Made by a program: the position numbers and the translations under genes. Below are positions 11,737 through 23,798 of a DNA stretch of 64,000 nt, piece after piece. The notes under the pieces are model-generated. The model was not told the origin of the DNA. It ran no database searches and saw only the letters and a list, made by a program, of their open reading frames with translations. Within the stretch, counting starts at the first letter, position 1. Every line of letters starts with the position of its first letter. Source of the DNA: Girardinichthys multiradiatus (Eukaryota > Chordata > Actinopteri > Cyprinodontiformes > Goodeidae); the NCBI RefSeq assembly GCF_021462225.1, contig NC_061804.1:38802975-38866974 (forward strand), written 5' to 3'.

Positions 11737-12394
11737 AGGATTGTAAAGTAAAGCTAACTCAAGAGTTAAGGGTTGATTCAGAAGGCTTGGACTGCAGCTG
11801 GAGTCAGAGGCTTAAAGAGCCACGGCACACAGACAAATTTTGTATTTCATTTGGAAATCACGGTCCCATTGTCTGTAAAAAATATTGGAGAAACATTCTA
11901 ATTGCATAAGACCCAGTGTTAGTTAGTGATGATTTGGAATGCCATTTCAGCTTCTTGTGTTTCTCTGCTGTGTTTTGTCATGTCCAAAGTCAGCGCAGCC
12001 ATATACCAGGTAATGTAAGGACACTTCATACTTCCCTTTGATGGCAAGCTTTATGAAGATGGGGATTTTATTTTACAGCAGGACTTGGTACCTGCACACA
12101 CTGCCAGAAGTACCATTACCTGCTTTAATGATCATGCCATTCCTTTGTCTGATTGGTGAGCAAAAGGGTTTGACCTAAATCCATAAAAATTATATGGGCT
12201 ACAGCTGGAGTCAGCAAGTATTCAAAGGAAGTGAGAGATGCCACAGCCAAATATGGAGAAAATTAAAGGGTGCTATTAAGGCAATCTGGACTCCTTGACA
12301 CCTCAGCAGAACCACAGGCTGATCTCCTCTATATTCTGTACATGGACAAACTGTTCAGGTTGACATTTGTGGATTGAAAATTATTTTTCTATTG

Positions 12395-12526
12395 ATCAGT
12401 CAGTCAGTCAGTCATTTTCTACCGCTTATTCCATAGTGGGTCGCGGGGAAGCTGGTGCCCATCTCCAGCAGTCTATGGGTGGGTGGCGTGGTACACCCTG
12501 GACAGGTCACCAGTCCATCGCAGGGC
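12395..12526 (-). mobile_element. 5'-truncated SINE/L2-type 3' fragment with 12-bp target duplication
   Basis: On the minus strand it reads TGCCCTGCGATGGACTGGTG through GGACAGGTCACCAG-type sequence to CCACTATGGAATAAGCGGTA and an (ACTG)n tail. It matches the 3' half of the SINE at 29944-30289. The flanks ATTTTTCTATTG at 12383-12394 and 12527-12538 are identical. Confidence 0.88.
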
Positions 12527-12702
12527 ATTTTTCTATTGGTCTAAAGTAATATTCAAATTTTCTAAAAAGCTGAATTTTAGTGTTTAATTTTGGGTTTTTT
12601 ATTAGCAACAAGGGCTAATCTTCAAAATTAATAAAAATAAACACCAACGAGCCAATATAATATATGACTTTCATTTTTTGAATGAAATTTGTGAAATTAT
12701 TA

Positions 12703-13639
12703 ACTGTGTGCATATCTTCTGCTTTATTGAAATTAACATGTGAACAAAAACAGCAAAAGAAACAGTAGCTAAAGACATAATACCAAAACGTTAACCTTTA
12801 AAAAAACTAACTCAATATATGTTCATACACCTAAACTTTAAAACCCTACATTTCTCTGTGTTCATATTTTGTTGCTAATATTTTCCCATTCCTACATTAT
12901 TCACAATGTCCTCCATCCAATGCCACTATTTTCAAAATGTTTTTTTATATACAGGAGAGAAGAATCGCTAATTCCATAAAACAAGCTTAAGTCTACTAGA
13001 GATGCTTGATGTTTTCAAAATCCATTTTGGTTAAGTAGACATGATAAATCATTTTCATTACACGCACGACTAATTTTTTTTAATTTAGCCGTGGATTCAG
13101 TTTGCTGGTGTCTGATGGGATGGCTGAGGGTGGAAGAAAGGTCCACCATGAAATGTACAGCAGCATAATCACATTTAAAAGCCATGAAGAGGCCCTTGTT
13201 AAGAACAAGGAATCACCTTGAGTTAGGAGAACAATTATTTGAGACTTCAGAGACCTTATGCGTAAATAGTAACCACAAACTAGATCAGACTTTATAGCTG
13301 TTTACCCTAAGGCATTACATGTTTTACAAATCACACGCAATTGTATCACAGATAAAGAGAAGACTGTATTCATATATATATATATATATATTTTATTTTT
13401 GATTTTATTTTATTTTTTTAAGAAATGTACACATAAGTAGCTATCATCTTACTTTATTCTGATATAGTCAGCAGTCAATCATCAGGGTTTATAATAATAA
13501 TAATCCCTCGATTATTATTAGATCCACACTGAAACTAAAAGCTGTTTTAAGATATATTAACAGTAAAGCCACGCATTTATGTCAAATAATGACAGTAACT
13601 GTATGTATTTCTGCTGATCAATAAAAACACTCAAGACGG
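12703..13639. other. AT-rich non-coding stretch
   Basis: No gene is seen. It contains an (AT)n run at about 13372-13391 and an (ATA)n patch at 13489-13503. Confidence 0.5.
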
Positions 13640-14510
13640 GGATAGATCTTAGAACATCTTGCAGAGCGTTGTTCTATCCATCATCCAAAAATTGATTTAA
13701 TGAAAGCGTATGGAACAACTGTAAAACTTCCAAGACATGGCTGTCCTCTTCACCTGTAACTCTGAGCAAGGAGAGCATTAATTGGAGAAGGATCTCCTCT
13801 ATTGTAACTCTGGAGGGGCTACAGAGGTTCACGGCTCTTCTAGAAATAGGAGAAATATTCAACAGGACAACAATTCACCATGAACTCTACAAATTTGGCA
13901 CTTAGGACAAAAAAACACTGTTGGCAGTTTGCTACAAGCCGTATAGGAGACACAGCAAACATGTAAAAGGAGGTGCTCTGGTCAGTTGAGACCAAAATGA
14001 AACTGTTTTTCATGTCTCTGGTATAAGACTGCAGATCACACTACACACACTATTCCCCTAGAGAATCATTGTGGTCGCAGCATTATGCTGTTGGATTGAT
14101 TTTTGCTATTTGTTGCAAAACCAGAAAATGTATGTTTACAGATGTTCTGTATTAATGCTGACTAAGCGTGAGCTAGTTTACACAGAAGAATTGGGCAAAA
14201 ATTCCAGCTGGTAGAGGCCAAAGAATGCCTTCAGCTAAAATTGCAGCAAACCGTGGTTGTACAAAGTTTTTTTCCCCACAATTTTATCCTGGACCTGTCT
14301 GGTGGTGTGTTTTTTTTTATTTAGGATAATCAGTTTAAAGGGGTGATGAATACAGTTGTTCGCTATGTTTTCTGTCTTTTATTTGTAAAACGTTTGAAAA
14401 CCAGCTGAACCTTTCCTTCTACTTATATGCCATCTTTCACACAGAATCCCAGTAAAACACATTCCAATGTATGGTTGTAACATGGCAAAATGTAAAAAAG
14501 GTTGTTTTAT
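13640..14510 (+). mobile_element. Decayed Tc1-like transposon
   Basis: It retains recognisable Tc1 pieces in plus order: a segment around GTTCTATCCATCATCCAAAA, CAAGACATGGCTGTCC, GCAAGGAGAGCATTAAT, TAACTCTGGAGGGGCTACAG, GACACAGCAAACATGTAAAA, GGTGCTCTGGTCAGTTGAGA, GCAGCATTATGCTGTTGG, GAATTGGGCAAAAATTCCAG, GCTAAAATTGCAGCAAA, then 3' non-coding sequence. A large central part, including the second catalytic Asp and the Glu, is missing. The same family recurs at 26996-27905 and 46612-47830. Confidence 0.75.
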
Positions 14511-17500
14511 TTATTTTTATTATATTATATAGTTACTGTATGCAAATCAGGCGAATGAACAAACTAAGTGATACTATAGAGTCAGAACTAGGTGAGGTCA
14601 ATGCTAATTATTTAGTTAATTCCCATTGGGAATAGAGAATCCCCATTGGTTCAAATAGAGGCTCCCTGCTGGCCCACTACCATGTAAGAGCTCCTGTAGC
14701 TCATATTTAGGTTTACACAGAGATGCCTAGAAACTTCCTAGTACCAGAGTGTATGAATGATGACCATTTTCCATCACATCCTTACCTGCTGCAGGTGTAA
14801 GAAATCCAACATGTCCTTTATAGTACTCCAGATGATGCTGTGCTTGGAAACATATGTTCCTCATATTCACAGGCATGTTCTTTTGAGACTTTCCTAAAAA
14901 CTACACACCATATTTTTTTGAAACAGCATTACCTTATGGGAGTGGTATCTTTCAGTAGGATCATGCCATCACTCAGACTAAAAGATAATGCTGGACTCTG
15001 TGGGAAAAATTTAAGTCTTGAACTGCTTGCAGGTGTAACCACCTCCACAATATCAGGCCTTAGATTTGCATTTGTTGCTGACTGGTGTGTTGTTTTACCT
15101 AAAACATTTTTATCACATAGAGAATGAGGAATTATCTGTGCAAGATGTATCCCATTAAATTAATATTGTTGTGCTCAGGATCTAAAATCAGACTTGTTTT
15201 TCTTTCTCTGAGTGCTAAATCTTTTTTTTTTTTTGTTCTACTCCCAAAGCTAATTGCACTTGCGGTTGTCAGTCAGGAGAAATCAGGAGCATTTTGGGAA
15301 GCTGATGGTTTTTTGTTTTTTAGACAGCATTAGCACTCCTGTTTTCCTTTTTGTTTCGAGCAGTGGACCCCAAAAACATTCTCCTTGAAGGACTCTAAGA
15401 GAACTAGTAGCAGGTGGCGGTAGGTGTGAAATGGGTCTTTGGACTGGGAAGCCACAGAGAGGATAATGCAGCCTTTCAGCCTCTCTGTAGCTGGGGCCCC
15501 TTTTGTGCCCAAAGCTGACATTCTACTTCAGCGAGGCGTCTGAAAGGTTCCATTTTGTTCAATTTGTTCTAAAGCTGCTGACTTATGTGACAATTTAAAG
15601 ACTGTGGATGTTAAGATTTCCCTATCCCACTGACTAGTGAATACTTTTTCCCCACTGTGATCTGTCATTCCCCACATGATTATACCAGAAAGAAGTCGAC
15701 AAAGGGAAAAAGAAGTTAAAAGCTTCAGTAAAAGCACCATGACGGGAGCTCTTCATAGATTTACAGGGCACTCTGAAGAGACCCAGGTGACTTTAATTCA
15801 GCTGAAAAGCATGAAAGCTAAAAAAAAGTCCGTAAGAATGAATCAGGCTTTAGATTACTCTGACAAATGTTTCCACAGCTGCATACGGTATTCATTATTC
15901 AGCACTGCTTGCTGGACACAAGCTTGGAACTTCCAGCTTTAGAGTTTTTTAATTTTAGTTTTTTAGGTGGTTAGGTCTCAAATCTCTGGATTCCATCTGT
16001 GTCCAGTTTTCTGACGTCCTACAACCAGGATGGTCCCATTAGGACTTTGACAGTTCTCAGTGATCCCCTTCGCTTTTGTTTCTGTTAGAGTTTCTGGAGA
16101 AATAATTATCCGTAATACTACAGCAGGCAGGCAGGCATTAAACCGTCCGTCCATCCGTCTGTCCATCCGTCCTTCTCTTTACAGTTGTTTTTTTTTGCAT
16201 TTTTTACCTGTAAAGCCTGACCTCTCTGGCGATATTTGCAGTAGTTCATAACAAACTTTTGAGTTTATGGTTTAAAATGGCAAAAATACATGGAGAGTTC
16301 TAGAACATTAAGCATGATACATATTTTCACATGAGAAAATATGAAGGAGTCGTGTGCTTTAATAATTTTTTGTTAATGTGTATAACTTGGGGTTCAAATT
16401 TCTGATGTGACCATATCACTCTTCTGCTAGTCAACAGTTTATTATATGTATACATTATTTATGAAAGTATTTGTGTATTCTGGTGCTGAGATTCAGATAC
16501 CACAGGTACTGACATTTGAAATGTCAATAATTTTCACAAAGCTGTGTCCTTCTCTCTGGTTTTGATTAATTATTACTGGCTTAGCACAGAAATGTCCCCA
16601 ATGTACTCACATAACAAGAGCCACACAATGAAGGTACAATGAACTGTTCAAAGCTATTATTTCTTTGAATTGAAATTAACATGCAGTCAAAATAAGATAC
16701 CATCCAGAGAAACCATTTAGGAGTTCAAGGTTGTAATCACGCAGAGCACTCTGGGGTGATTTCTGGCACTGAAGAAAGGACAATTAAAGAACAAAGTCCT
16801 CATTCACAGTGTAACACAACAAATGATTGAAGAGGCATTTTTAGATAAAAAAAGAAACTGCCATTTTGAAACAAAAATCATTCAGATATCTTAAATGCCA
16901 GTAGGATGCTTGCCACTTCTTACTGGCATATAGAATAAGTGACCACCTCAGACCGCCTTGATCTAAAGCTATATAATAAACTCCTGCTTTTATTCCTTTA
17001 TTAACATATCAGTCTTAATCTGTCTATGCAAAAATATCACCAGGAAGATTACCTACCAATTCAGTCTTATTACTGATGTGCCGTTGTAAGGTCTTTCAGT
17101 GTTACAGTTGTTTCACCCCTTTTTGTCTTTACTTCTTGATGTGTTAATTGGACAATGGACACAGTTTATGGCCATAGTTTATATGATATAAACAGTTAGC
17201 TTGTCTGTCTACCAGTACATTTATTTGTTTGTATTTCACTCTGTCTCACTCCTGTTTGCATTGTTATGTCTAAACATTAATGAAGTAATAGGGGGGCTTA
17301 CTTCCATTCTCACAATTCTGTCCATTCATTGCCATCAAGGCACAGCCTCCTTCAGTCTCTAATTGTGTGTAGTTATCAGTTATTATCCATCAGAAACCCC
17401 TATCTCCAACAGGCTACCTATGCTCTCTGTCTCTGTCCACATTTTTTTTTCTCAGAAAGCAACAAGCTTTATTTGTTGTTAACAGGCCAGACTGCTCCTG

Positions 17501-18660
17501 GGAAAACACAGGCTCACACAGCTGTGTGGAGTCTCTGGTAGAGGCATTTACTTCAGTAGCAAGAGAGTCACATCACCTATTAGTCAGGTGATGGGGTGGA
17601 GATGACCAACTGCTGATATGTCTCTGAGCTGGCAGCAGAGGTAGTCACAGAGCCCATTTTACATGCGTATGAAGAGAGGGCAGCTCACCACTCTAACCAA
17701 CAGCACTGCTATTACCAAGCTAATCCTGTCTTGCTGCCTTGCTGTGTGTCAGCAGACAGTGACACAACTCTGAGTCGCTCCTGTTTGGCATATGTGAAAC
17801 ACCCAAGGGAAACAGGACGTTTTATGGCCCTGTTTTAGGTAAACAAGATACCATCAATGTATGAAATAAACAGTAGGAAAGCTTGCTGTAGCAGGCTGAA
17901 GGAAAGGTAAATCTATTATTGATGTATGATATGCAGTAAAGATGCAGTGATCAGAATATGTGGGTGATTCTTGATCTCTATTTTCAGTGATCCTTTGACC
18001 TGCTGACCAGTTTTAGCCAATCCCAATCCTGCTTTAAAAAACAGCATTCAATATTTTTCTTTCTTGCCACCCTGTCATGAGCGTTCATTATTTATTTATA
18101 TTAAAAGCGAGATGACAGCACACAATGTGTGACAGAGCGATCTGTCTGTAATGGGACTTTCACACCAGAGCAGAGTTTTAGACATTTTAAACTGTCTTCA
18201 GCATCTTATATTAGCAATAAGCCTGCTTATCTCTAAGGGTTAGTTTAGGTATACATACCCTAAACAGAAAAAAATTATTTCAAAAAGGCTGCCATTGAGT
18301 TATAATCCAGATAGACAGAGACTGAAAAGCTCAAGGAAACAAAATAGAGCAAAATATGCTGTAACACATTCCGCCTTCCTGTTATCTGCTGAAGCTTGTT
18401 CAGGCCGCTTCTTTCCTTTGCTATTTTAACAACACATCCCTGAGGGGGCTCAGCTTTGTACCCAACAAAAGTCAAGTGTGAAATGACATCCCACTGCAAA
18501 AGTATAAAGTGGCAAGAACCCAGCAAAATCCAGCTCTCTGCTTTTGCGCTTCCTCTATCTTTATTTTTAAGCACCTCACAAATACAGAAAATAGCTACCT
18601 TTAGATCTTCTTCCCACAATAACAGTTTCCCCTACTGAGGACATCTACTGGAAGAAGATT
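14511..18660. other. Long non-coding stretch
   Basis: No supported gene; the frames at 14840-15127 and 15676-15942 show no domain and look random. Low-complexity CCGT/CCAT sequence lies at about 16145-16175. Some parts, such as 17540-17770, are repeat-free and could be conserved, but I see no direct evidence. Confidence 0.45.
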
Positions 18661-18708
18661 AGATATTTTAGTTTTGGACAGGCCGGTCACCAGTTAGTGC
18701 TGGTCAAG

Positions 18709-18729
18709 CTGAAAATTGGCCAATTTCAG
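18709..18729. repeat. 21-bp near-perfect palindrome
   Basis: CTGAAAATTGGCCAATTTCAG: the core AATTGGCCAATT is a perfect palindrome and the outer bases also pair, with one mismatch on each side. It lies 50 bp upstream of an inverted repeat that pairs with sequence near 19500. Confidence 0.7.
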
Positions 18730-18760
18730 TAAGAAGCCCAGTTCTCTCTGCTTCTCCTAT

Positions 18761-19519
18761 GCCCATTTTCTACAGGCTCAAACACAGAAAACAATACTAT
18801 GAAACAGGGTGTTTGGTTCAGTAATTTATTGCTGGTCCTTAATCGGACCACCGTCTGCAGGAGGAGGCCGCAGACAGAGAGCAGCTGCCTGTATCAGACT
18901 GACCACATGGGATCAAACAGGAGGAAGATCCGCTGAATCCACGCAGTGCGAATACCCAATATCCAAACCTAAAACTAACTTCACGGTTTTGCGCTTTTAA
19001 GTCCTTGTCCCCGTTATTGCCATGGCTGAGACGAAAACTAAAGGCCAGAATTGTAACTTCTTCAGGCAAACTCTGGAGCTTCAACATCCAGACAGCAGCG
19101 TCTCTCCACTCTGCTTCTCCTGCCACAACCCCTCAGATCAGAACCCCTGAGCTTTATTTTATAAGTTCTGGCTGGGCTGTGGTCCAGATAATTATCCCAG
19201 TGGATCATTTTATACATGAAAAAAACATATATAAGACATTCTTGCACATACAATAATACAAACGTTATTTGTATTTTGTTTATTTATGTTTTTATTTTCT
19301 ACTTATTTTGTTTTAATTTTACACAGATTACATTAATGTGACAATGTCACACAGCAACGTTAATAGCGGCACAGTGCACTACACTGATGGCTGGGGGCGG
19401 GGCTTCAAGCCATAGCTCCAGCCATCAGTGGGTCAGTGGAAACACAAGTTCAGTGCCAAGTAGTGAGAGACCAAGAGGAGTGTAGTCGCACTGCCTGACT
19501 GGAGCCAGTAGAAAAGGGG
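18761..19519. repeat. Possible TIR or LTR-derived element
   Basis: GCCCATTTTCTACAGGCTC at 18761-18779 is the near reverse complement of GAGCCAGTAGAAAAGGGGC at about 19501-19519, so the interval may be a TIR element. Near the right end a 13-bp perfect inverted repeat CACTGATGGCTGG (19382-19394) / CCAGCCATCAGTG (19418-19430) encloses a smaller hairpin. The inner minus strand at 18799-19250 has an LTR-like look (TATAAAATAAAG, later CAATAAATTACTG), but no coding region is attached. The identity is uncertain. Confidence 0.35.
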
Positions 19520-22500
19520 CATTAGATGTAGTAAATACAAAAGTAAATTCTAATCAGAATGAGTTAACAGACATATCCTGCTAATTCCCTGGATATCATG
19601 ATCCATTTGAGGGGGGGGACAGTTTATGTGTTAATTAAAATTTGTAGGTCAAGTCTCCCCTGACTCCTATTTTTGCTGATATAGAGGCAAAGCAGCAGTG
19701 TCAATCTTTAATTCGCCTCCTTCACCCAGCTTAGAATTAAAGGATAAAGGGTGACATTTTCTCCTATTTTCTAAATTAATCCAATTGATCTCTCTAACAA
19801 GAGCAAAGTTAGGTTTCCAAATACTGCATGATGACGAGATTAAGACTTTAAATGGCTTTCCAAAGGCAATCTTTGTTGCAAGCTCTAACATAAGGGCATT
19901 GAACTTTCAATTAGAATTTCTAATAAGGTATTGACTGCATTGTATTAAATGTTTCTACACAGCTACAGAGATCCTAGAAGGGGATTTTTCTCAATCCAGG
20001 GCACATGACCCTGAATTCCTTCAGAGTGAAACACACAAACACTTGTCAAGGTCACCCAATGCGTGCATTTGAATTAAGCCAGTTTTTGGTTTTTTTTCCA
20101 TCTTCATGTCCACATGGTTATTATAGTAAATTACTGAAGAGTTGTTTTCTTTAAAAAGCATTATTACCCATCTAATCTATGGCAGCTTCATCAAAGTCTT
20201 TTTCTCCTCATATCCTGAAAATTGTGGTTAAATATACTTTGTTCATGTCAGCTTAGATCATAGCTTAGCTTTGATGTTGTTCCAAGGTCTTGTGTTGCTC
20301 TTTATTGCCAAGCTTCTCAGTTTCGGAACACATGAACTGTTTCAATTTTTTTTTTGACTGGTCCTCGGGTTTTATCCGTTTCTAATTGACTCTAACTCCA
20401 AGTCAACTGTTGTCGAAATATTTTTTCATGTCATTCTACTATTACTACTCCAAGAGCAACAGGTTCATGGAATGCTACATATGTTTTTCGTTGTCTGCAA
20501 ATCCTCTTCTCTACACCTCTCACTTTTTCCATCTCCTAGCTCCACTTTTCCCTTTGTTTTCCCTGACTTGTCTTTCGGTTCCACAGACATTGAAGCTGCA
20601 GGTGATTATAAGCTTTGAGAAAGCTGCATCAGGATACAATTTGTCAGAGCCTAACAGCCCATTCTTTTCTGAAGGGTTAACATTCTGTTTGTGTTACAGT
20701 GCATTCAAACTCTAATTAAAACAACATTACATTCCCCATCTGCCAATCTCCCATAATCTTCTTTAATTGCTGTAATTAAAGTATATTTACATGTGCAAAA
20801 TACTTGTAATTTACCAAATTGCACTCTACACTCTACACATTTAATCAGTGGCGCTGCAGCTGAATGAGTGATTCCAGTGTTTTCATTTCAGCTGTAGGCT
20901 GGTTCTGACAGGGTAAGTGGACCTCTGCCTGAGGTCTTGCAGAGGTTAGGAAAACAAGCCATTGGAGAAGTATTGTCATTGGGCTCTGATTGCAGCTTGT
21001 ATGGCTAATTATAAGTTTAGGCTTCCCAATGAAGCCAGGCAGAGCTAAGGTATGTTAAGTGTTTGTGTTCAAACAAGCATCTGTGGCCCTTTTGCAGTTC
21101 TGGCTCCCGGCTTTTTATTCCATGATGGACACCAGTCATTATCTTGGCAGAATGGAATACTTAAGGTTGGGTGTAACGGGGCGTGCAGCTGACAAGGCGA
21201 TATATTTTAGGAATGTTTTAGGAAAAACTAGAGTTCCCCTATTAATCGGTGTACAATAATCCAGTTCAGGTTTGACTAGTCAATCTAGACCCAATGCAGT
21301 GTGATGTCAGTACTGTGCTCCAGTATCTGTAGTCCTTCTGGTTGGGAAACAAACCTCATTTATGTATTGAAGGAGAGTATGAAACTAGCAGAAAATCTGA
21401 ATGTAGGGCTTGAAAAGCTAACAAGTTGTTGTGAACATGGGGACACATAAGGTTTATTAAGGAGTGCTCATTTTTGTATTTTTCCCAAAGAACACTGCAA
21501 AAACTACACTGCCGGAGGCTGGTCAGTACAGTGACATAAGTGATTCACAAAACTGGGGAACCATGAGATATGATTGCATGTGTCATCAGCTGTTTCCTGT
21601 AGTAACATTTACATTTGTTTATTTTCATAACCTTTTTAATTTGAGTTTTAACTTGTAGAGAAAGGCCTTCACTGCATCAGTGTATCTGGTTATGTAAGAT
21701 CGGCATGCACTAATCAGGAGTTGAGAGCCACTCCCTGTTATTTAATGTATCAATGTCCATATTTATATGGATATTGATACATGGATATTCGGAAAGTAAA
21801 CATAAACATGCAACGGGTCTATATTGTTAGCCTTGTCTTGTTTTAAGGATGTCCTGATTTCATAAAAACTATGGAAAATGCTTCTTTTTTGTGTTTTCAC
21901 AACAAAAATAAAAGTTTTATGAATTTCAGACAATATTCTAAAGAATTGTTTTTCCATAATCGAATTATCCAATTTGGGTTTTACCTGTAAAATAATTTTT
22001 CATTTTGAATTACAAATGAAAAATCCAGTTCAGACTTATTAAAAATCTCTGAAATACACCTTTAATTTAGCATTGATAGGAAGCTCCCTATCAGATGCCA
22101 CCTTTAGTTTCAAGTCAACAGTTAGCCAGTTTAGATATTTTCACTCTGGTTAGAAATTGTTCACATCTGGTTTGATTTCTTTTTCTTTTTTTTTTTGCAC
22201 AGTACTCAAAACACTGAAACCTAAGAAGTACTTCCTTTCTTTTTTTTAAATAAGAGTCTCAATTATAGATACAACAGCGTGTAGGGCTGAAAGGACCCAT
22301 CATCATATTCAGACCTCGGGAGCTGAGAAGAAATAATGTGTTATTTACATGTTGGGAGCTGGTGAGGATACAGGGTCTCGTTTCACCTCTAACTTGAGGT
22401 CTGTTAGGAACAAGGAAATTGATAAAACTGTAAACCCACATTGTGATACCATGTCAGAGACACTAAGATATCAATCGGTTGTTTGAACAATCTGGAGTTT

Positions 22501-23575
22501 ATCCTTATTCACAGTTGCTGCAGTCACAAGAAAAGCTGAGGTATCCATTAAGGTTTTTCAGCAGCCCTCCAGTTCCTGGAAAGCACGTTTGGCTTTCTGG
22601 CTTCAGTGTTGCTGAGTGGTTAGCATTGTCCACGTCCTCCTAGCCTAATTATATTTCTGTCTGTTTGGAAAAAAAGCCTTAGTTGGGTCAGATGGAAGCA
22701 GGTGTAACAGCTCAGCAGTTCTGAGCCAAGGGCCCTGTTTGGCTCGACTTCTCCAACTTGCAGACATAATCGGTTAGAGACAGCTGGTGGCAGACCTGGC
22801 TGGAAAAACTGCCACTACAGCCCAGATAATTGGCATTTACCCTGTCCTGCTGGAGCTGTCTAATAGCTTCACACCAGCAGCACAGATACTATTTTGATGT
22901 CCCACAGATGAGAATGAGAGAATTGAAAAAAATCTGTTCTCAAACACACTGCTCTCTTATTTTAGTTTTGAAACTATTACCTTGGGAATCATCATAAATA
23001 GCATTTCTCTGTTCAACTAGCTGAGCTTCTAATTGGTCTGCCTATTAGGTTTGCGACTAACAAACAAATGGTGGTTTCTTCTCCTTGGTATGTATGTAAG
23101 ATGTTTGTTCCCATGACTGGTTACGCATACATTAGAGAAAAGCTAACTGTTGAACTTGCCTTGCAAATGATGATATAAGATGGACAAAGCCCCAAATCCT
23201 CTTTAGCTGACACATAGTTTCTCTTAATTAGTTTTCATTCATTGTAATTAGCATGGATGAAGCTAATCATCCAGTGTGAAAGCAATCTAACGCTTGGATA
23301 CAACGTCCTTGGCCTAACTTTCATGTCATTTCAGGTTCTTAGACGTGTGTTTTTTTCCCTCTGTGACTGTAGGAAACTAAAAAAACCATTTGGAGGTTTA
23401 TTGTACCCTTTTCTCTACCATAAATACCGAATGTGATGTTTATACCCTAATGTATTTTTAGGTGTATGGATACACATTTCATGTAAATTTCATATTAGGT
23501 CAGAAAGGATTTGACCAACAATCTGTTTCCTTTTATCAAAAATAAAGTGAACAATAAATCTGTCCTACAGTGAAA
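19520..23575. other. Long non-coding stretch
   Basis: No gene is supported. Noted inside are an 18-bp-arm hairpin at 21745-21782 and pyrimidine-rich runs around 22160-22250. Confidence 0.45.
21745..21782. repeat. 18-bp-arm hairpin with 2-nt loop
   Basis: ATGTATCAATGTCCATAT at 21745-21762, loop TT, ATATGGATATTGATACAT at 21765-21782. There is a single mismatch, which would be a G-U pair in RNA. No flanking element is recognised. Confidence 0.9.
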
Positions 23576-23589
23576 CAATGTGTATTTCT

Positions 23590-23784
23590 TTTTCTTTTAA
23601 AGATATTTTTTCAGCACTAGTGGCCTTTATTTAAATTGTTTGACAGTAGGCAGACAGGAAAGAGGGGGAGACATTTGGCAAATGTTGCTGGGTCCGGCAC
23701 TCGAACCCGGGACGGTCACTTCGAGGATTGTAGCCTCCGTATATGGTCGTGCGCTTAACCCCTACACCATCAGCGCCACGCCCG
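23590..23784 (-). mobile_element. tRNA-derived SINE with 14-bp target duplication
   Basis: Same family and orientation as 4016-4216: GCGCTGATGGTGTAGGGGTT head, B-box-like CGGGTTCGAGTGCC, and a 3' end of AATAAAGGCCACTAGTGCTG plus a short A-rich tail (minus strand). The flanks CAATGTGTATTTCT at 23576-23589 and 23785-23798 are identical. Confidence 0.9.
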
Positions 23785-23798
23785 CAATGTGTATTTCT

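Larger units (their letters stand above)
9221..12702 (+). mobile_element. Tc1-like transposon split by two later insertions
   Basis: The left end (TACAGCTCAATAAATAAGAATA then AAAAGTTCATTTATTTC) and the degraded right end (12640-12702, GTGAAATTATTAAC...) are related in inverted orientation. The inner sequence follows a Tc1 transposase in plus orientation: the start region near 9439-9540, TTTGTATTTCATTTGGAAATCACGG (11838 on), TTACAGCAGGACTTG (12074 on; the QQDL.PAH region) and CACACACTGCCAGAAG. There are many indels and an internal deletion near 11830, so it is dead. A Rex3 LINE (9633-11710) and a SINE fragment (12395-12526) sit inside it, so it is older than both. Confidence 0.8.

Noticed and set aside
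18275..18619. 114-codon minus-strand frame
   Set aside because: No domain similarity; an overlapping plus-strand frame is also open.
18799..19250. Solo LTR of a retrovirus-like element
   Set aside because: Only polyadenylation-like signals and weak flanking similarity (ACAATACTA / ACAATAATA); termini and internal genes are missing, so I did not call it.
20892..20912. Possible 21-nt microexon (TTTCATTTCAG acceptor, gtaagt donor)
   Set aside because: The pyrimidine tract is weak, two of three frames contain a stop, and the peptide in the remaining frame is not recognised.
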